Shown here: one piece after another, positions 48,508 to 58,409 of the stretch
Position numbering within the stretch: position 1 is the first letter of the stretch
How the letters are laid out: each line of letters starts with the position of its first letter
Program-made: the position numbers and the translations under genes
Origin: CAZLHO01 sp964559455
Lineage (GTDB): Bacteria > Krumholzibacteriota > Krumholzibacteriia > LZORAL124-64-63
Direction of reading: 5' to 3'
Assembly (NCBI GenBank): GCA_964559455.1
Contig: CAZLHO010000009.1
Span: 1 to 64,000 of the forward strand
Length of the DNA stretch: 64,000 nucleotides
Notes under the pieces: generated by a model
The model's input: the letters and a program-made list of their open reading frames with translations, nothing else
What the model was told of the DNA's origin: nothing
Database searches by the model: none

Positions 48508-49968
48508 ATGAACTGCCCGCCGACTTTCCTCGAACGCACCCTGACGTCCCTGGACGCCCTGGCCCGGGCCTGCGCCCCCGCGGGCGGCGAACCCGGCGTG
48601 CTCGTCGCCCTTTCCGGCGGTCCGGATTCCACGGCCCTGCTGCTGGCCGCCTGCGCCTGGCGCGAGCGCGGCGGCGGCCCGATCGCGGCCGCCCACCTGA
48701 ACCACGGACTCCGCGGCGACGAGGCCGAGGCGGACCAGGAATTCTGCGTCGACCTCTGCCGGCGGCTGGACGTGGCCCTGCACCTGCGCCGCGCCGACCC
48801 GCGGATCCTGGCCGCGGCCCGAGGCCGCGGCGACGAGGAGGCGGGGCGCGCGCTGCGCCGCCGCTTCCTGCGCGAGGTCCTGGACGAAGAGCCGTCGCTG
48901 TGCTGCTGCGCCACCGGCCACCACCGTGACGACCAGGTCGAGACCGTGCTGATGCGCCTCTTCCGCGGCGCGGGCGTCGACGGCCTGGCCGGCATCCGAC
49001 CCCGTTCCGGCCGCTTCATCCATCCCCTGCTCGAGGCGACCCGGGCCGAGATCCTGGCCTTCCTGGACGAGCGCGGCCAGGACTACCGGTCCGACCGCTC
49101 GAACCGGGATGGTCGGAACGTCCGCGCCCGCCTGCGGCGCGAGCTGCTGCCCCTGACCCGCGAGATCTTCGGCGCCGGGTCGGACGCGGGCCCCGCCCGC
49201 CTGGCGGGCCTGGCGGCCCGCGACGCCGATTTCCTGGAGGCGCAGGCCGCGGAAGCCCTGGACCGGCTGCGGGCCCCGTCGGCGGCCGCCAAGCCCCTGC
49301 CCCTGCCGGGGCTGGCCTCGCTGCCGGCCGCGCCCTTGGCCGACCTGCCCCGACCGATCGGCGCCCGGGTCCTGCGCCTGTTCCTGGCCGGTGACTGCGG
49401 CCTGAACCGGGATCTGGGCCGCGACCACCTGGACGGCCTGCTGGACTGGCTGCGCGACGCGCGCTCCGGCTCGGCGCGCGACCTCATCCGGGGCTGGCGC
49501 GCCTGGCGCGTCTTCGACCGCGTGGCCTTCACACCGCCCTCCTTTCCAGACGGCCTTTCGGGCCGGGCGAAGTTGGCTATCTTGGAAGGGCCCGCGGCCA
49601 CCGCGCCCATCGATCCCGCCGCGGCCAGTTCGGCCGCCGACGGCGCCTGGAGCCTGACCTGCCCGGCCGCCTCGCTGCGCGGCCGGCCGCGCCTGCGCAG
49701 TTGCCGTCCGGGCGACCGTTACGTCCCGCTGGGCATGACGGGCCGCAAACGGGTCGTCGACCTGCTGCGGGAGCGGCGCATCCCGGCGCCGCTGCGCTCC
49801 TGCGCGCCCGTGGTCGAGGACGATGCGGGGATCGTGTGGATCGTCGGGCTGGCCCGCGACGATCGCACCCGTCTGTTGCCGGACGGCGGGCCCACGGTTA
49901 CACTCAGCGTGCGATTGTCTCCCGCGCAGCCCTGTTGCGGGATGGATGACGACTGCGACGACTCCTGA
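48508..49968 (+). CDS. tilS: tRNA(Ile)-lysidine synthetase
   Basis: 486 residues from ATG 48508; the alternative start at 48484 (TTG) lies only five bases from the tRNA end. TilS attaches lysine to C34 of the CAT-anticodon tRNA-Ile2 so that it reads AUA. The PP-loop motif SGGPDS lies at residues 36-41, then [31 protein letters not shown] and a C-terminal TilS domain ([19 protein letters not shown]). Full length with both substrate-binding C-terminal domains. Probably co-transcribed with the tRNA ahead of it. Confidence 0.95.
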   Translation: MNCPPTFLERTLTSLDALARACAPAGGEPGVLVALSGGPDSTALLLAACAWRERGGGPIAAAHLNHGLRGDEAEADQEFCVDLCRRLDVALHLRRADPRILAAARGRGDEEAGRALRRRFLREVLDEEPSLCCCATGHHRDDQVETVLMRLFRGAGVDGLAGIRPRSGRFIHPLLEATRAEILAFLDERGQDYRSDRSNRDGRNVRARLRRELLPLTREIFGAGSDAGPARLAGLAARDADFLEAQAAEALDRLRAPSAAAKPLPLPGLASLPAAPLADLPRPIGARVLRLFLAGDCGLNRDLGRDHLDGLLDWLRDARSGSARDLIRGWRAWRVFDRVAFTPPSFPDGLSGRAKLAILEGPAATAPIDPAAASSAADGAWSLTCPAASLRGRPRLRSCRPGDRYVPLGMTGRKRVVDLLRERRIPAPLRSCAPVVEDDAGIVWIVGLARDDRTRLLPDGGPTVTLSVRLSPAQPCCGMDDDCDDS

Positions 49969-50039
49969 GCCCGCGGAACCCCGCGTGTCTCCCGGACGTC
50001 TTGACGATCGGCCCCCCCGAAGGCCGAGCGAGGAGTTTC

Positions 50040-52126
<2,087 letters not shown>

Positions 52127-52130
<4 letters not shown>

Positions 52131-53044
52131 GCGCCCCGGGCAATCGACGGAAACGTCCGGCGGCATCCCCTCGCCCGGGGGGTGCCGCCTCTTTGCGCTG
52201 GCGACTGGGGGACCACGAACTCGAGTTCGGCCGCCGTCCCCTGGTCATGGGCATCCTGAACCTGACGCCGGACAGCTTCTACGCCGGTTCGCGCACGCCC
52301 GACCCCGGGGACGCCGCCGCGCGGGCCCTGGCCATGGCCGAGGCCGGCGCCGACATCCTGGACCTGGGCGCGGAGTCCACCCGGCCGGGCGCCGAGCCGC
52401 TGGACCCCGACGTGGAAGCGGCGCGCCTGATGCCGGCCCTGGCGGCCGTCCGGGCCGCCTGCCCGCTGCCGATCACGGTCGACACCACCAGGGCCGCCAC
52501 GGCGCGGCGCGCCCTGGACGCGGGCGCCGACGGGATCAATGACATCAGCGCCGGGACCGCGGACCCCGACCTGCTGCCCCTGGCCGCCGGGGCCGGCTGC
52601 GGCCTGGTGCTCATGCACATGCTCGGCTCTCCGCGCACGATGCAGCGGGATCCCCATTATGAGGACGTCGTGGTCGAGGTGACCGCTTACCTCGCCGCCC
52701 GCGCCCGCGCCGCCGAGCAGGCGGGCGTGGCCGCGTCACGGATCTGCGTCGACCCGGGCCTGGGCTTCGGCAAGCTGCCGGAACACAACCTGGCCCTGAT
52801 GGCCGGCCTGGCCCGGATCGGCGGCGGCCGCCCGGTGCTGCTGGGCGCCTCGCGCAAGAGCTTCATCGGGCACGTCACGGGCGCCGGCCCCGAAGACCGC
52901 CTGGCCGGCAGCCTGGCGGCCGCGGCTGCGGCCTTCTCCGCCGGTTGCGCCGTGGTCCGCGTCCACGACGTGGCCCAGACCGTGCAACTGCTCGAGGTGC
53001 TGGCCGCGATCCGCGACCAGGAAGGCGATCGAGAAGGGCGTTGA
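52127..53044 (+). CDS. folP: Dihydropteroate synthase
   Basis: 305 residues with GTG start at 52127 overlapping the ftsH stop (GTGA). It joins p-aminobenzoate to the pterin pyrophosphate in folate synthesis. TIM-barrel signatures: [52 protein letters not shown] and [10 protein letters not shown]. The N-terminal 30 residues are an unconserved basic/proline segment, so a later start is possible, but [13 protein letters not shown] is normal for the family. Lies between ftsH and cdaA. Confidence 0.95.
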
Positions 53045-53117
53045 GCCCCCCCGGCGGCGGTGTTAAGCTGCCGCCACGCGCAGAGATGGCGGACCGAGCT
53101 GAAGGGATCCGGCGACC

Positions 53118-53924
53118 ATGTGGCAAGTCCTGACCGATTCCCCGGTCATCGACATCCTCGACGTCCTCGTCGTGGCTTTCCTGCTCTATCGCCTGCTGCT
53201 GCTGGTCCGCGGCACGCGCGCCGCCCAGATGTTCATCGGCCTGGGCCTGCTCGTGGTCCTCTCGTGGATCGCGGAGCGCGTGGACATGATCGTGCTCAAG
53301 CAGATCATCTCGTCGCTGCAGACGGTCTGGGTCGTGGGCTTCATCATCATCTTCCAGCCGGAGCTGCGGACGGCGTTGACCCACCTGGGGCGCAACCGGG
53401 GCCTGACCCTGTTCACGCGGCCGGACGAGATTCCGGCGATGGACGAGGTGCTGGCCGCGGTCGAGAAGCTGTCCCGCCGCGGGCTGGGCGCGTTGATCGT
53501 GATCGAGCGGGAGATCGGGCTGGGCCGCTGGATCAAGAGCGGCATCGTCGTCGACGCCGACATCTCGGCCCCCATGCTGGAATCCATCTTCACGGTCCCG
53601 GGACCGCTGCACGACGGAGCCGTGGTCATCAGCCAGGGCCGGATCGCCGCCGCGGCCTGCATCCTGCCGAACTCGGAGCGCAGCGAGTTGGGCTACGTGC
53701 TGGGCACCCGCCACCGCGCGGCCATCGGCATGACCGAGATCTCCGACGCGATCGTGCTCGTGGTCTCGGAGGAGTCGCGGGCCATCTCCCTGGCCTATGG
53801 CGGCGACATCCGGCGCGGGCTCTCGATCACCGACCTCACCGCGGAATTGAACCGCATCCTCACCACGTCGGGCACCCGTCCCGTCGCCGAGCCGGGCCGG
53901 TTGGGCAAGCCGGCTTCTTCCTGA
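53118..53924 (+). CDS. cdaA: Diadenylate cyclase (c-di-AMP synthase)
   Basis: 268 residues. Three N-terminal TM helices (ILDVLVVAFLLYRLLLLV, FIGLGLLVVLSWI, VWVVGFIIIFQP) precede a DAC domain with PLHDGAVVI (DGA) and GTRHRAAIG (RHR), the catalytic motifs that condense two ATP into c-di-AMP. Length matches CdaA (about 270). In most genomes cdaR (YbbR) and glmM follow; here they do not, and the DNA after the stop is largely non-coding. Confidence 0.95.
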   Translation: MWQVLTDSPVIDILDVLVVAFLLYRLLLLVRGTRAAQMFIGLGLLVVLSWIAERVDMIVLKQIISSLQTVWVVGFIIIFQPELRTALTHLGRNRGLTLFTRPDEIPAMDEVLAAVEKLSRRGLGALIVIEREIGLGRWIKSGIVVDADISAPMLESIFTVPGPLHDGAVVISQGRIAAAACILPNSERSELGYVLGTRHRAAIGMTEISDAIVLVVSEESRAISLAYGGDIRRGLSITDLTAELNRILTTSGTRPVAEPGRLGKPASS

Positions 53925-54447
53925 GCCCGCCCCTTTCCGTCCGCCAGCGCCCGATGGCCAGGCCCGCGCCCGTGCTCATCGCCAGTTCGCCGAAGGCCTG
54001 CGCCAGGGCCGCGAGCAGGCGGCGACGGAAACGCTCGTCCCCCGGCCGGGGAGCGCGCCCGATCCGGACCCGGGCCTGGGCCGAGACCGCGGCGGCCGCG
54101 GCGCTGCGGCCGGCGGATCTCCGGCCGGTCAGGCGCACGGTCCAGATCGGGCCGCATCGGTGCAGGACGCAGGATTCCAGACGCCACCCAGGGGACATGC
54201 GGGCCGCGAGCTTGCGTCCGGCCTCCCCCACCAGACGATCTCCCCACTGCCGCAATGGCACTCCTTCCGGCGGACGAACCGGGAGAGGCGAAGGAATCGG
54301 CGCCAACGTGATCAGGATGGCGACGTCGGGAAACGGGGTGGGTCCCCGGCGGCGGCTTCGGGCGCCCTCCGCCAACGCCGGGGATATCCCTGCGATCCCG
54401 CGAGTCCTCCCATTCCCCGCGGAACCGCCCCCGCCGACGTTCAGCAA
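53860..54447 (-). CDS. Hypothetical basic protein, doubtful
   Basis: An open frame of 195 codons overlapping the cdaA 3' end by 65 bases on the opposite strand. Arg/Ala/Gly-rich with one protein-like stretch (PLRQWGDRLVGEAGRKLAAR, then FRRRLLAALAQAFGELAMS). No domain recognised and no ribosome site before ATG 54447. Third-position GC is less biased in the first half than in neighbouring genes. It may be a decayed gene or chance reading in GC-rich DNA. Confidence 0.25.
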   Translation of the reverse strand: MLNVGGGGSAGNGRTRGIAGISPALAEGARSRRRGPTPFPDVAILITLAPIPSPLPVRPPEGVPLRQWGDRLVGEAGRKLAARMSPGWRLESCVLHRCGPIWTVRLTGRRSAGRSAAAAAVSAQARVRIGRAPRPGDERFRRRLLAALAQAFGELAMSTGAGLAIGRWRTERGGLRKKPACPTGPARRRDGCPTW

Positions 54448-54894
54448 ACCCCCGGCCAGCCCCGCCGTGATCGGCGGTCCTCGATTCCCAGTCGTATTTC
54501 CCGATGATGCAACCGCTTACCACAGCGTCCGCAGGATCCCTGGGGCCTCGGGCTCCAGGCCCCTTTGCCGCAGGCACCGTCCCGGGCCCGGGCACGAGAT
54601 CGTCCCGAGCGGCGAAATCCTGAGATGACGGGAAGTTGGCCGACTGTCACGCCCAAGAGACAGCGCACCCGGCCCGTGACGGGTCGGGTGCGGCTTCGGC
54701 GCCTGCAGGATGGTGCCCGGGCGGACGGGGAGATCAGCGCGGCGGAACCGCGACGACCTTGGAGGGGGAGAACCCGTCCGCCCGGTCGGCGTCACGCGAA
54801 GCAGGGCCGGGACGGCGTGAAAGCGCGGCCCGGCCCACCGGCGGGACGCACGTCCCGCCGCAGGGATCTATCCGATGCGAATCCTGGAGGGATA
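54448..54894. other. Non-coding stretch with inverted repeats
   Basis: About 450 bases with no credible gene on either strand. It contains two notable inverted repeats: 54665-54691 (GCACCCG and CGGGTGC arms with a nested CCCGTGACGGG) and the palindrome at 54839-54860. It lies between cdaA and an excisionase-type gene, at a point where synteny is usually kept. Confidence 0.5.
54839..54860. repeat. Perfect 10-bp-arm palindrome beside the excisionase-like gene
   Basis: CGGCGGGACG, spacer CA, CGTCCCGCCG. It ends 34 bases past the stop of the excisionase-like gene. There is no T tract, so it is either an unusual terminator or a protein or recombinase binding site. Confidence 0.6.
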
Positions 54895-55119
54895 TCAAAC
54901 GAGTTCCCTCGCCAGCCACCCGTCCAGCACGCGGCGCAGGAAGCGCCACTCGCTTCCGACCTTCTTCGCCGGGATCTTGCCGTCCTTGGCAAGGCGGCAG
55001 ACGGTCTTGACGTGCATCTTCAGGTATTGGGCGGCCTCGATCGAGGTCATGACCTGGGCGGGGGGATCCTCGACGCCCACGATGATACCGGAATAGTCCC
55101 GGCTGATCTCACCATTCAA
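54895..55119 (-). CDS. Excisionase-family helix-turn-helix DNA-binding protein
   Basis: 74 residues from a TTG start at 55119, chosen because GAGAGGAG lies 7-8 bases upstream. A longer frame to 55308 has no such site. The core QVMTSIEAAQYLKMHVKTVC, then RLAKDGKIPAKKVGSEWRF, is the MerR-like winged HTH of the Xis/AlpA-type family, with the usual end WLARELV. Such proteins regulate or direct excision of mobile elements, or act as small regulators. Flanking DNA is more AT-rich than average, especially 55305-55350. No integrase is seen nearby. Confidence 0.82.
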   Translation of the reverse strand: MNGEISRDYSGIIVGVEDPPAQVMTSIEAAQYLKMHVKTVCRLAKDGKIPAKKVGSEWRFLRRVLDGWLARELV

Positions 55120-55387
55120 GTCCTGACTCCTCTCCACGGGATGCGGGATCCAAGTTGCGCCGACCCTGCTGCAACTCCCGTGCCCTGAAGAATTTCGGGT
55201 TCCTTGAGGTTGAAATCGCCCTTTTGGGACCATTCGGCGGAAGCGGCGGGAGTTCCGGGATGCGACAGGGAGGCTCAGGACAGCCTCCGACCGTCCAAGC
55301 CGTTGCAAACCGCATGATGTTGTAATGAATCTTGAGAGATTATCAGGTCGCCGGGCTAGGCTCTGTCTGAGAACCCTCGGACCGAGC

Positions 55388-56269
55388 CTAGTCGCGCACG
55401 CCGGCCAGGAACTTGTGGATCTCGGCGTTCAGGGCCGTCTCGCCGTGGGCGTCCAGGATCATGTGCCCGCCGGTCTGGAAGAGACGGAACCGGGAGGCGC
55501 GGTTGCGGACCTTCTTCTGGAGCATGCGCAGCGAGGCGGGATCGATCCGGGGATCGTCCTCGCAGTGGGCGGCGTAGATCGCGCAACGGAGACGGGAGAT
55601 ATGGGCGCGGGCGCCGGACATCGCTTCGAAGACCTCCAGGTCCCAGCCGAAACGTGCGCGCAGGAAAGGCAGCCGGTGCAGGCGCAAGGCCAGTCCGATG
55701 CGGGCGAGCAGCGAAACCCGCGGCACGAGCGCCGGGGCGAGCAGGCAGAGGCTGGCCACGGATTCCTTGCGGGCCAGGTGCACGGCCAGGGCGGCGCCGA
55801 AGCTGAAGCCGACGACGTGCACCTTCCGGTGGGTGCGGCGCAGGATGCCGAAGCGCAGGACGACCTCGCGCAGGCAGGTGCGCCACTTGACGTCGGGCAG
55901 GGTCTCGCCGGCGACGCCGTGCCCCGGCAGCAGGGGGGCATAGACCGTGAGGCCGTTCTTGTGGAGCGACTCCACGAGGCCGGCGACGTCACGGGGAGAG
56001 CCGGTGGAGCCGTGGATCACCAGCACCGCCTCGTCGGAGCCGGGCTGGATGCGCAGCAGCGATCGCCGCTCGCGGTCCACGTTCTCGCTCTGCTCGATCT
56101 CGGCCTGCAGGCGCTGGTGGGCGCGCAGGGTCGCGCCGCGGGTCGCATCGCCCTCGGGCAGGGTGTGGCGGGACTGCTCGATCTCCCAGGCCGAGAGGGC
56201 CAGCTGCTCGACGCGGCCGTTTCCGTTCGTGCCGGTGGCGGGACTGCGGTCGCCGTTGCTCTTGGCCAA
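55388..56269 (-). CDS. Alpha/beta-fold serine hydrolase (carboxylesterase-like)
   Basis: 293 residues, TTG start at 56269 with GAGGAG upstream. LVIHGSTGSPRDVAGL (oxyanion HG), PLLPGHGVAG, VVGFSFGAALAVHLA (GFSFG, intact nucleophile Ser), HCEDDPRIDP (Asp) and QTGGHMILDAHGE (His) give a complete triad, as in Est30/monoglyceride-lipase types. The first 70 residues are a charged extension without a signal peptide, so it is cytosolic. It lies 15 bases after the HAD phosphatase gene and shares that minus-strand unit. Confidence 0.9.
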   Translation of the reverse strand: MAKSNGDRSPATGTNGNGRVEQLALSAWEIEQSRHTLPEGDATRGATLRAHQRLQAEIEQSENVDRERRSLLRIQPGSDEAVLVIHGSTGSPRDVAGLVESLHKNGLTVYAPLLPGHGVAGETLPDVKWRTCLREVVLRFGILRRTHRKVHVVGFSFGAALAVHLARKESVASLCLLAPALVPRVSLLARIGLALRLHRLPFLRARFGWDLEVFEAMSGARAHISRLRCAIYAAHCEDDPRIDPASLRMLQKKVRNRASRFRLFQTGGHMILDAHGETALNAEIHKFLAGVRD

Positions 56270-56284
56270 GAGGCGCTCCTCGAT

Positions 56285-57109
56285 CTAGCGGAGGGACGAC
56301 GACGTTCCGGGGGCGGGAGGATCCACCGCAGCCGGACCGTCGGCGATGATGTCGGGCCAGTCTTCCTGGTCGAGCCGCGCCAGGACGCCGTGGTCGGCGT
56401 ACTTGCCGCTGAGCACGAAAGCCGTGCCCATGCCCAGGCGCCGGGCGGTCACCAGGTCCGAGACGGGGTCGTCCGAGATAAATAGGGCGTTCCCGGGTTC
56501 GGCGCCAACTCTTTTCAGGGCCTCCCGGTAGATGCGCTCGCGGGGCTTGCCCACGACGACGGCCGGATTCCGGGCCACGGTCTCGAGCCCGGCGCAGTGG
56601 AAGCCGGGGCCGAAACGGCGCATCCCCTTGTCGTCAAGATAGAAGTGATTGCGGTGGAGGGCGACGAGCTCGGCGTCGTGATCCACCAGGGCGGGCAGGG
56701 CCCGGTCCAGGTCGGCGACCGACAGGGCGGGGTTCAGGCCCAGCACGACCGCGTCGCAGGCCCCCCCGTCGACCAGTTCGAAACCCTGTTCGCGCCACCA
56801 GTCCGCCAGCGAGGCGACGCCCAGCCAGATCAACCGCTGCTTGCCCCAGGAGCCCAGCAGCTCGGCGCCGGCGACCAGGGCCGAGACCAGCATCTCGGGC
56901 TCGACGTCGAAGCCCGCCCGCGCCAGGTCGTCGACCAGCCGCTCGGGCGTATGGGTCGTGTTGTTGCTGACGAGCACCCGGGAGATTCCCCGGGCGGGCA
57001 GGCCGTTGAACCACTCCAGGGCGCCGGGCACCGGCTCGTAGCGCTTGTCGCGCACGAGCACGCCCTCGATGTCGACGAGGTAGCTCGTGTAGGTCCGGGT
57101 CGGGCTCAT
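56285..57109 (-). CDS. HAD-IIA (NagD-like) phosphatase with altered motif I
   Basis: 274 residues from ATG 57109 with GGGAGGATGAG upstream. HAD motifs: YLVDIEGVLVRD (I), VLVSNNTTHTPER (II), VVVGKPRERIY (III), LFISDDPVSDLVTA (IV). The cap region type fits NagD/4-nitrophenylphosphatase relatives that act on sugar or nucleoside phosphates. Motif I is normally DxD; here the second Asp is Glu15 (DIEG), the general acid/base position, so activity or substrate may be changed. One base separates it from the upstream DUF3524 glycosyltransferase gene, implying a shared pathway or at least shared expression. Confidence 0.88.
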   Translation of the reverse strand: MSPTRTYTSYLVDIEGVLVRDKRYEPVPGALEWFNGLPARGISRVLVSNNTTHTPERLVDDLARAGFDVEPEMLVSALVAGAELLGSWGKQRLIWLGVASLADWWREQGFELVDGGACDAVVLGLNPALSVADLDRALPALVDHDAELVALHRNHFYLDDKGMRRFGPGFHCAGLETVARNPAVVVGKPRERIYREALKRVGAEPGNALFISDDPVSDLVTARRLGMGTAFVLSGKYADHGVLARLDQEDWPDIIADGPAAVDPPAPGTSSSLR

Positions 57110-57110
57110 C

Positions 57111-58256
57111 TCATCCTCCCCCGCGGGCGACTTCCTCGCAGAGCGCGTCGAAACGCGGCGCCAGTCGGTCCCAGCAGAACTCGTCGCAATCCAGGGGCAG
57201 CGAGCAGACATGGCCGCAGCCGTCGCCGCGCAGGAGGTCGCCGAGCAGGGCCGTCAGCTCGTCCCCGTCCCGGTAGAAATGGCGCCCCCGGCAGCGGCTG
57301 CCGTAGAGGGAGGGATAGACCTGCTCCCGGGGCAGCACGGCGTAGGCGCCGGCGTGGATCGCCTCGGCCACCGAGATTCCAAAATACTCCTGGGCGGCGC
57401 AACTTACCACGATATCCGCGGCGGCGACCAGCCGCCGGTATTCGCCCGGGTCGTCCACGTGCCCGAAATGGAGCACCCGGGAGCCCAGCCGGTCGCTCAG
57501 GGGCCGGAAGACCGCCTCCTGCCGGCGGGGCTCCCCGAGCAGCAGCAGCCGGAAGTCCAGGCCGGCGTCGTCCAGCCGCAGCACGGCGTCGCGGAAGAGC
57601 TCGGGGCGCTTGTCGAACTCCCAGCGGTGGTTCCAGAGCAGGACGTGGGCGTCGCCGTCGCGCGGCCAGGGGCGCCCGTCCGTCCCGGAGGCCGCCGCGC
57701 CGCCCAGCCAGGGTGCGAAGGCCCCCGGCGGGTGCGGCGCCCGCTCGATGCCCACCGGCAGCACGCCGCTGCGGCCGGCCAGGCGGTCCCGCACCCCGCG
57801 CGGCACCGCCTCGGGCATCTTGCCCAGGTAGTCGGGAAGGGCGTCCAGGAAGAGCTCCCGGTGCCAGGCCGAGTTGAAGACGACCCTGTCGGCGGCCAGG
57901 CAGCTCAGGATGTTGGTGAAGCCGAAGTGGTAGTCGAAGGCCTCGTCGGGCGACAGCGGGTAGGTGAGCTGGTTCTCGTGCATATAGAGCACGGCCGGCG
58001 CCCGGTCCAGGGGCCGGGGCAGCAGGCCGCGCAGGTCGGCCAGGTTCAGGAAGTCGGTGGCGAAGATCAGGTCGCAGGGGCCCGGCGCGGCGGCCAGCTC
58101 GTCGGCGAACCAGAGGGCGGCCCCGCGCATCCGCCACTTCCAGAAGCGGGCGGGCAGGGTCAGGCTGCGGATGCGGTGGCGCGAACGCGACGACCAGCCC
58201 CGGCGGAAGGCGCGGTGCGAGCCGCCGTCGTAGGGTTCGAGGAAAACGATGTCCAA
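57111..58256 (-). CDS. DUF3524 / queuosine-tRNA mannosyltransferase (QTMAN)-like glycosyltransferase
   Basis: 381 residues from TTG 58256, placed 6 bases after AAAGGAG; the GTG at 58283 lacks a site. The N-terminus DIVFLEPYDGGSHRAFRRGW, ALWFADEL and DLIFATDFLNLADLRGLL match the DUF3524 domain of human GTDC1/QTMAN, which mannosylates queuosine in tRNA-Asp. LYMHENQLTYPLS, FNSAWHRELFLDALP and the GT-B half (LLWNHRWEFDKRPELF, SCAAQEYFGISVAEAIHAGA) agree. With queF and queG within 7 kb, a bacterial mannosyl-Q role is likely but is inference; a non-tRNA acceptor is possible. Confidence 0.85.
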   Translation of the reverse strand: MDIVFLEPYDGGSHRAFRRGWSSRSRHRIRSLTLPARFWKWRMRGAALWFADELAAAPGPCDLIFATDFLNLADLRGLLPRPLDRAPAVLYMHENQLTYPLSPDEAFDYHFGFTNILSCLAADRVVFNSAWHRELFLDALPDYLGKMPEAVPRGVRDRLAGRSGVLPVGIERAPHPPGAFAPWLGGAAASGTDGRPWPRDGDAHVLLWNHRWEFDKRPELFRDAVLRLDDAGLDFRLLLLGEPRRQEAVFRPLSDRLGSRVLHFGHVDDPGEYRRLVAAADIVVSCAAQEYFGISVAEAIHAGAYAVLPREQVYPSLYGSRCRGRHFYRDGDELTALLGDLLRGDGCGHVCSLPLDCDEFCWDRLAPRFDALCEEVARGGG

Positions 58257-58314
58257 GATCGGCTCCTTTGGGCGACGGATCACCGGCCGGCCAATCTAAC
58301 ACAACGGGACGGGT

Positions 58315-58343
58315 TTGAATAACCCCGCGGTCGGGCGTATAAT
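58315..58343 (+). promoter_or_regulatory. Strong sigma70 promoter of the subtilase gene
   Basis: TTGAAT (58315-58320), exactly 17 bases, then consensus TATAAT (58338-58343). The start codon of the subtilase lies 67 bases downstream, and the promoter is in the divergent gap after the DUF3524 gene start. Confidence 0.8.
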
Positions 58344-58409
58344 TCAGGCAGACGCGCCCCCCGCCTGCCCGCGCGCCAGCTCGCAACCCGCGCCGAGAGG
58401 ATTCCCAGC

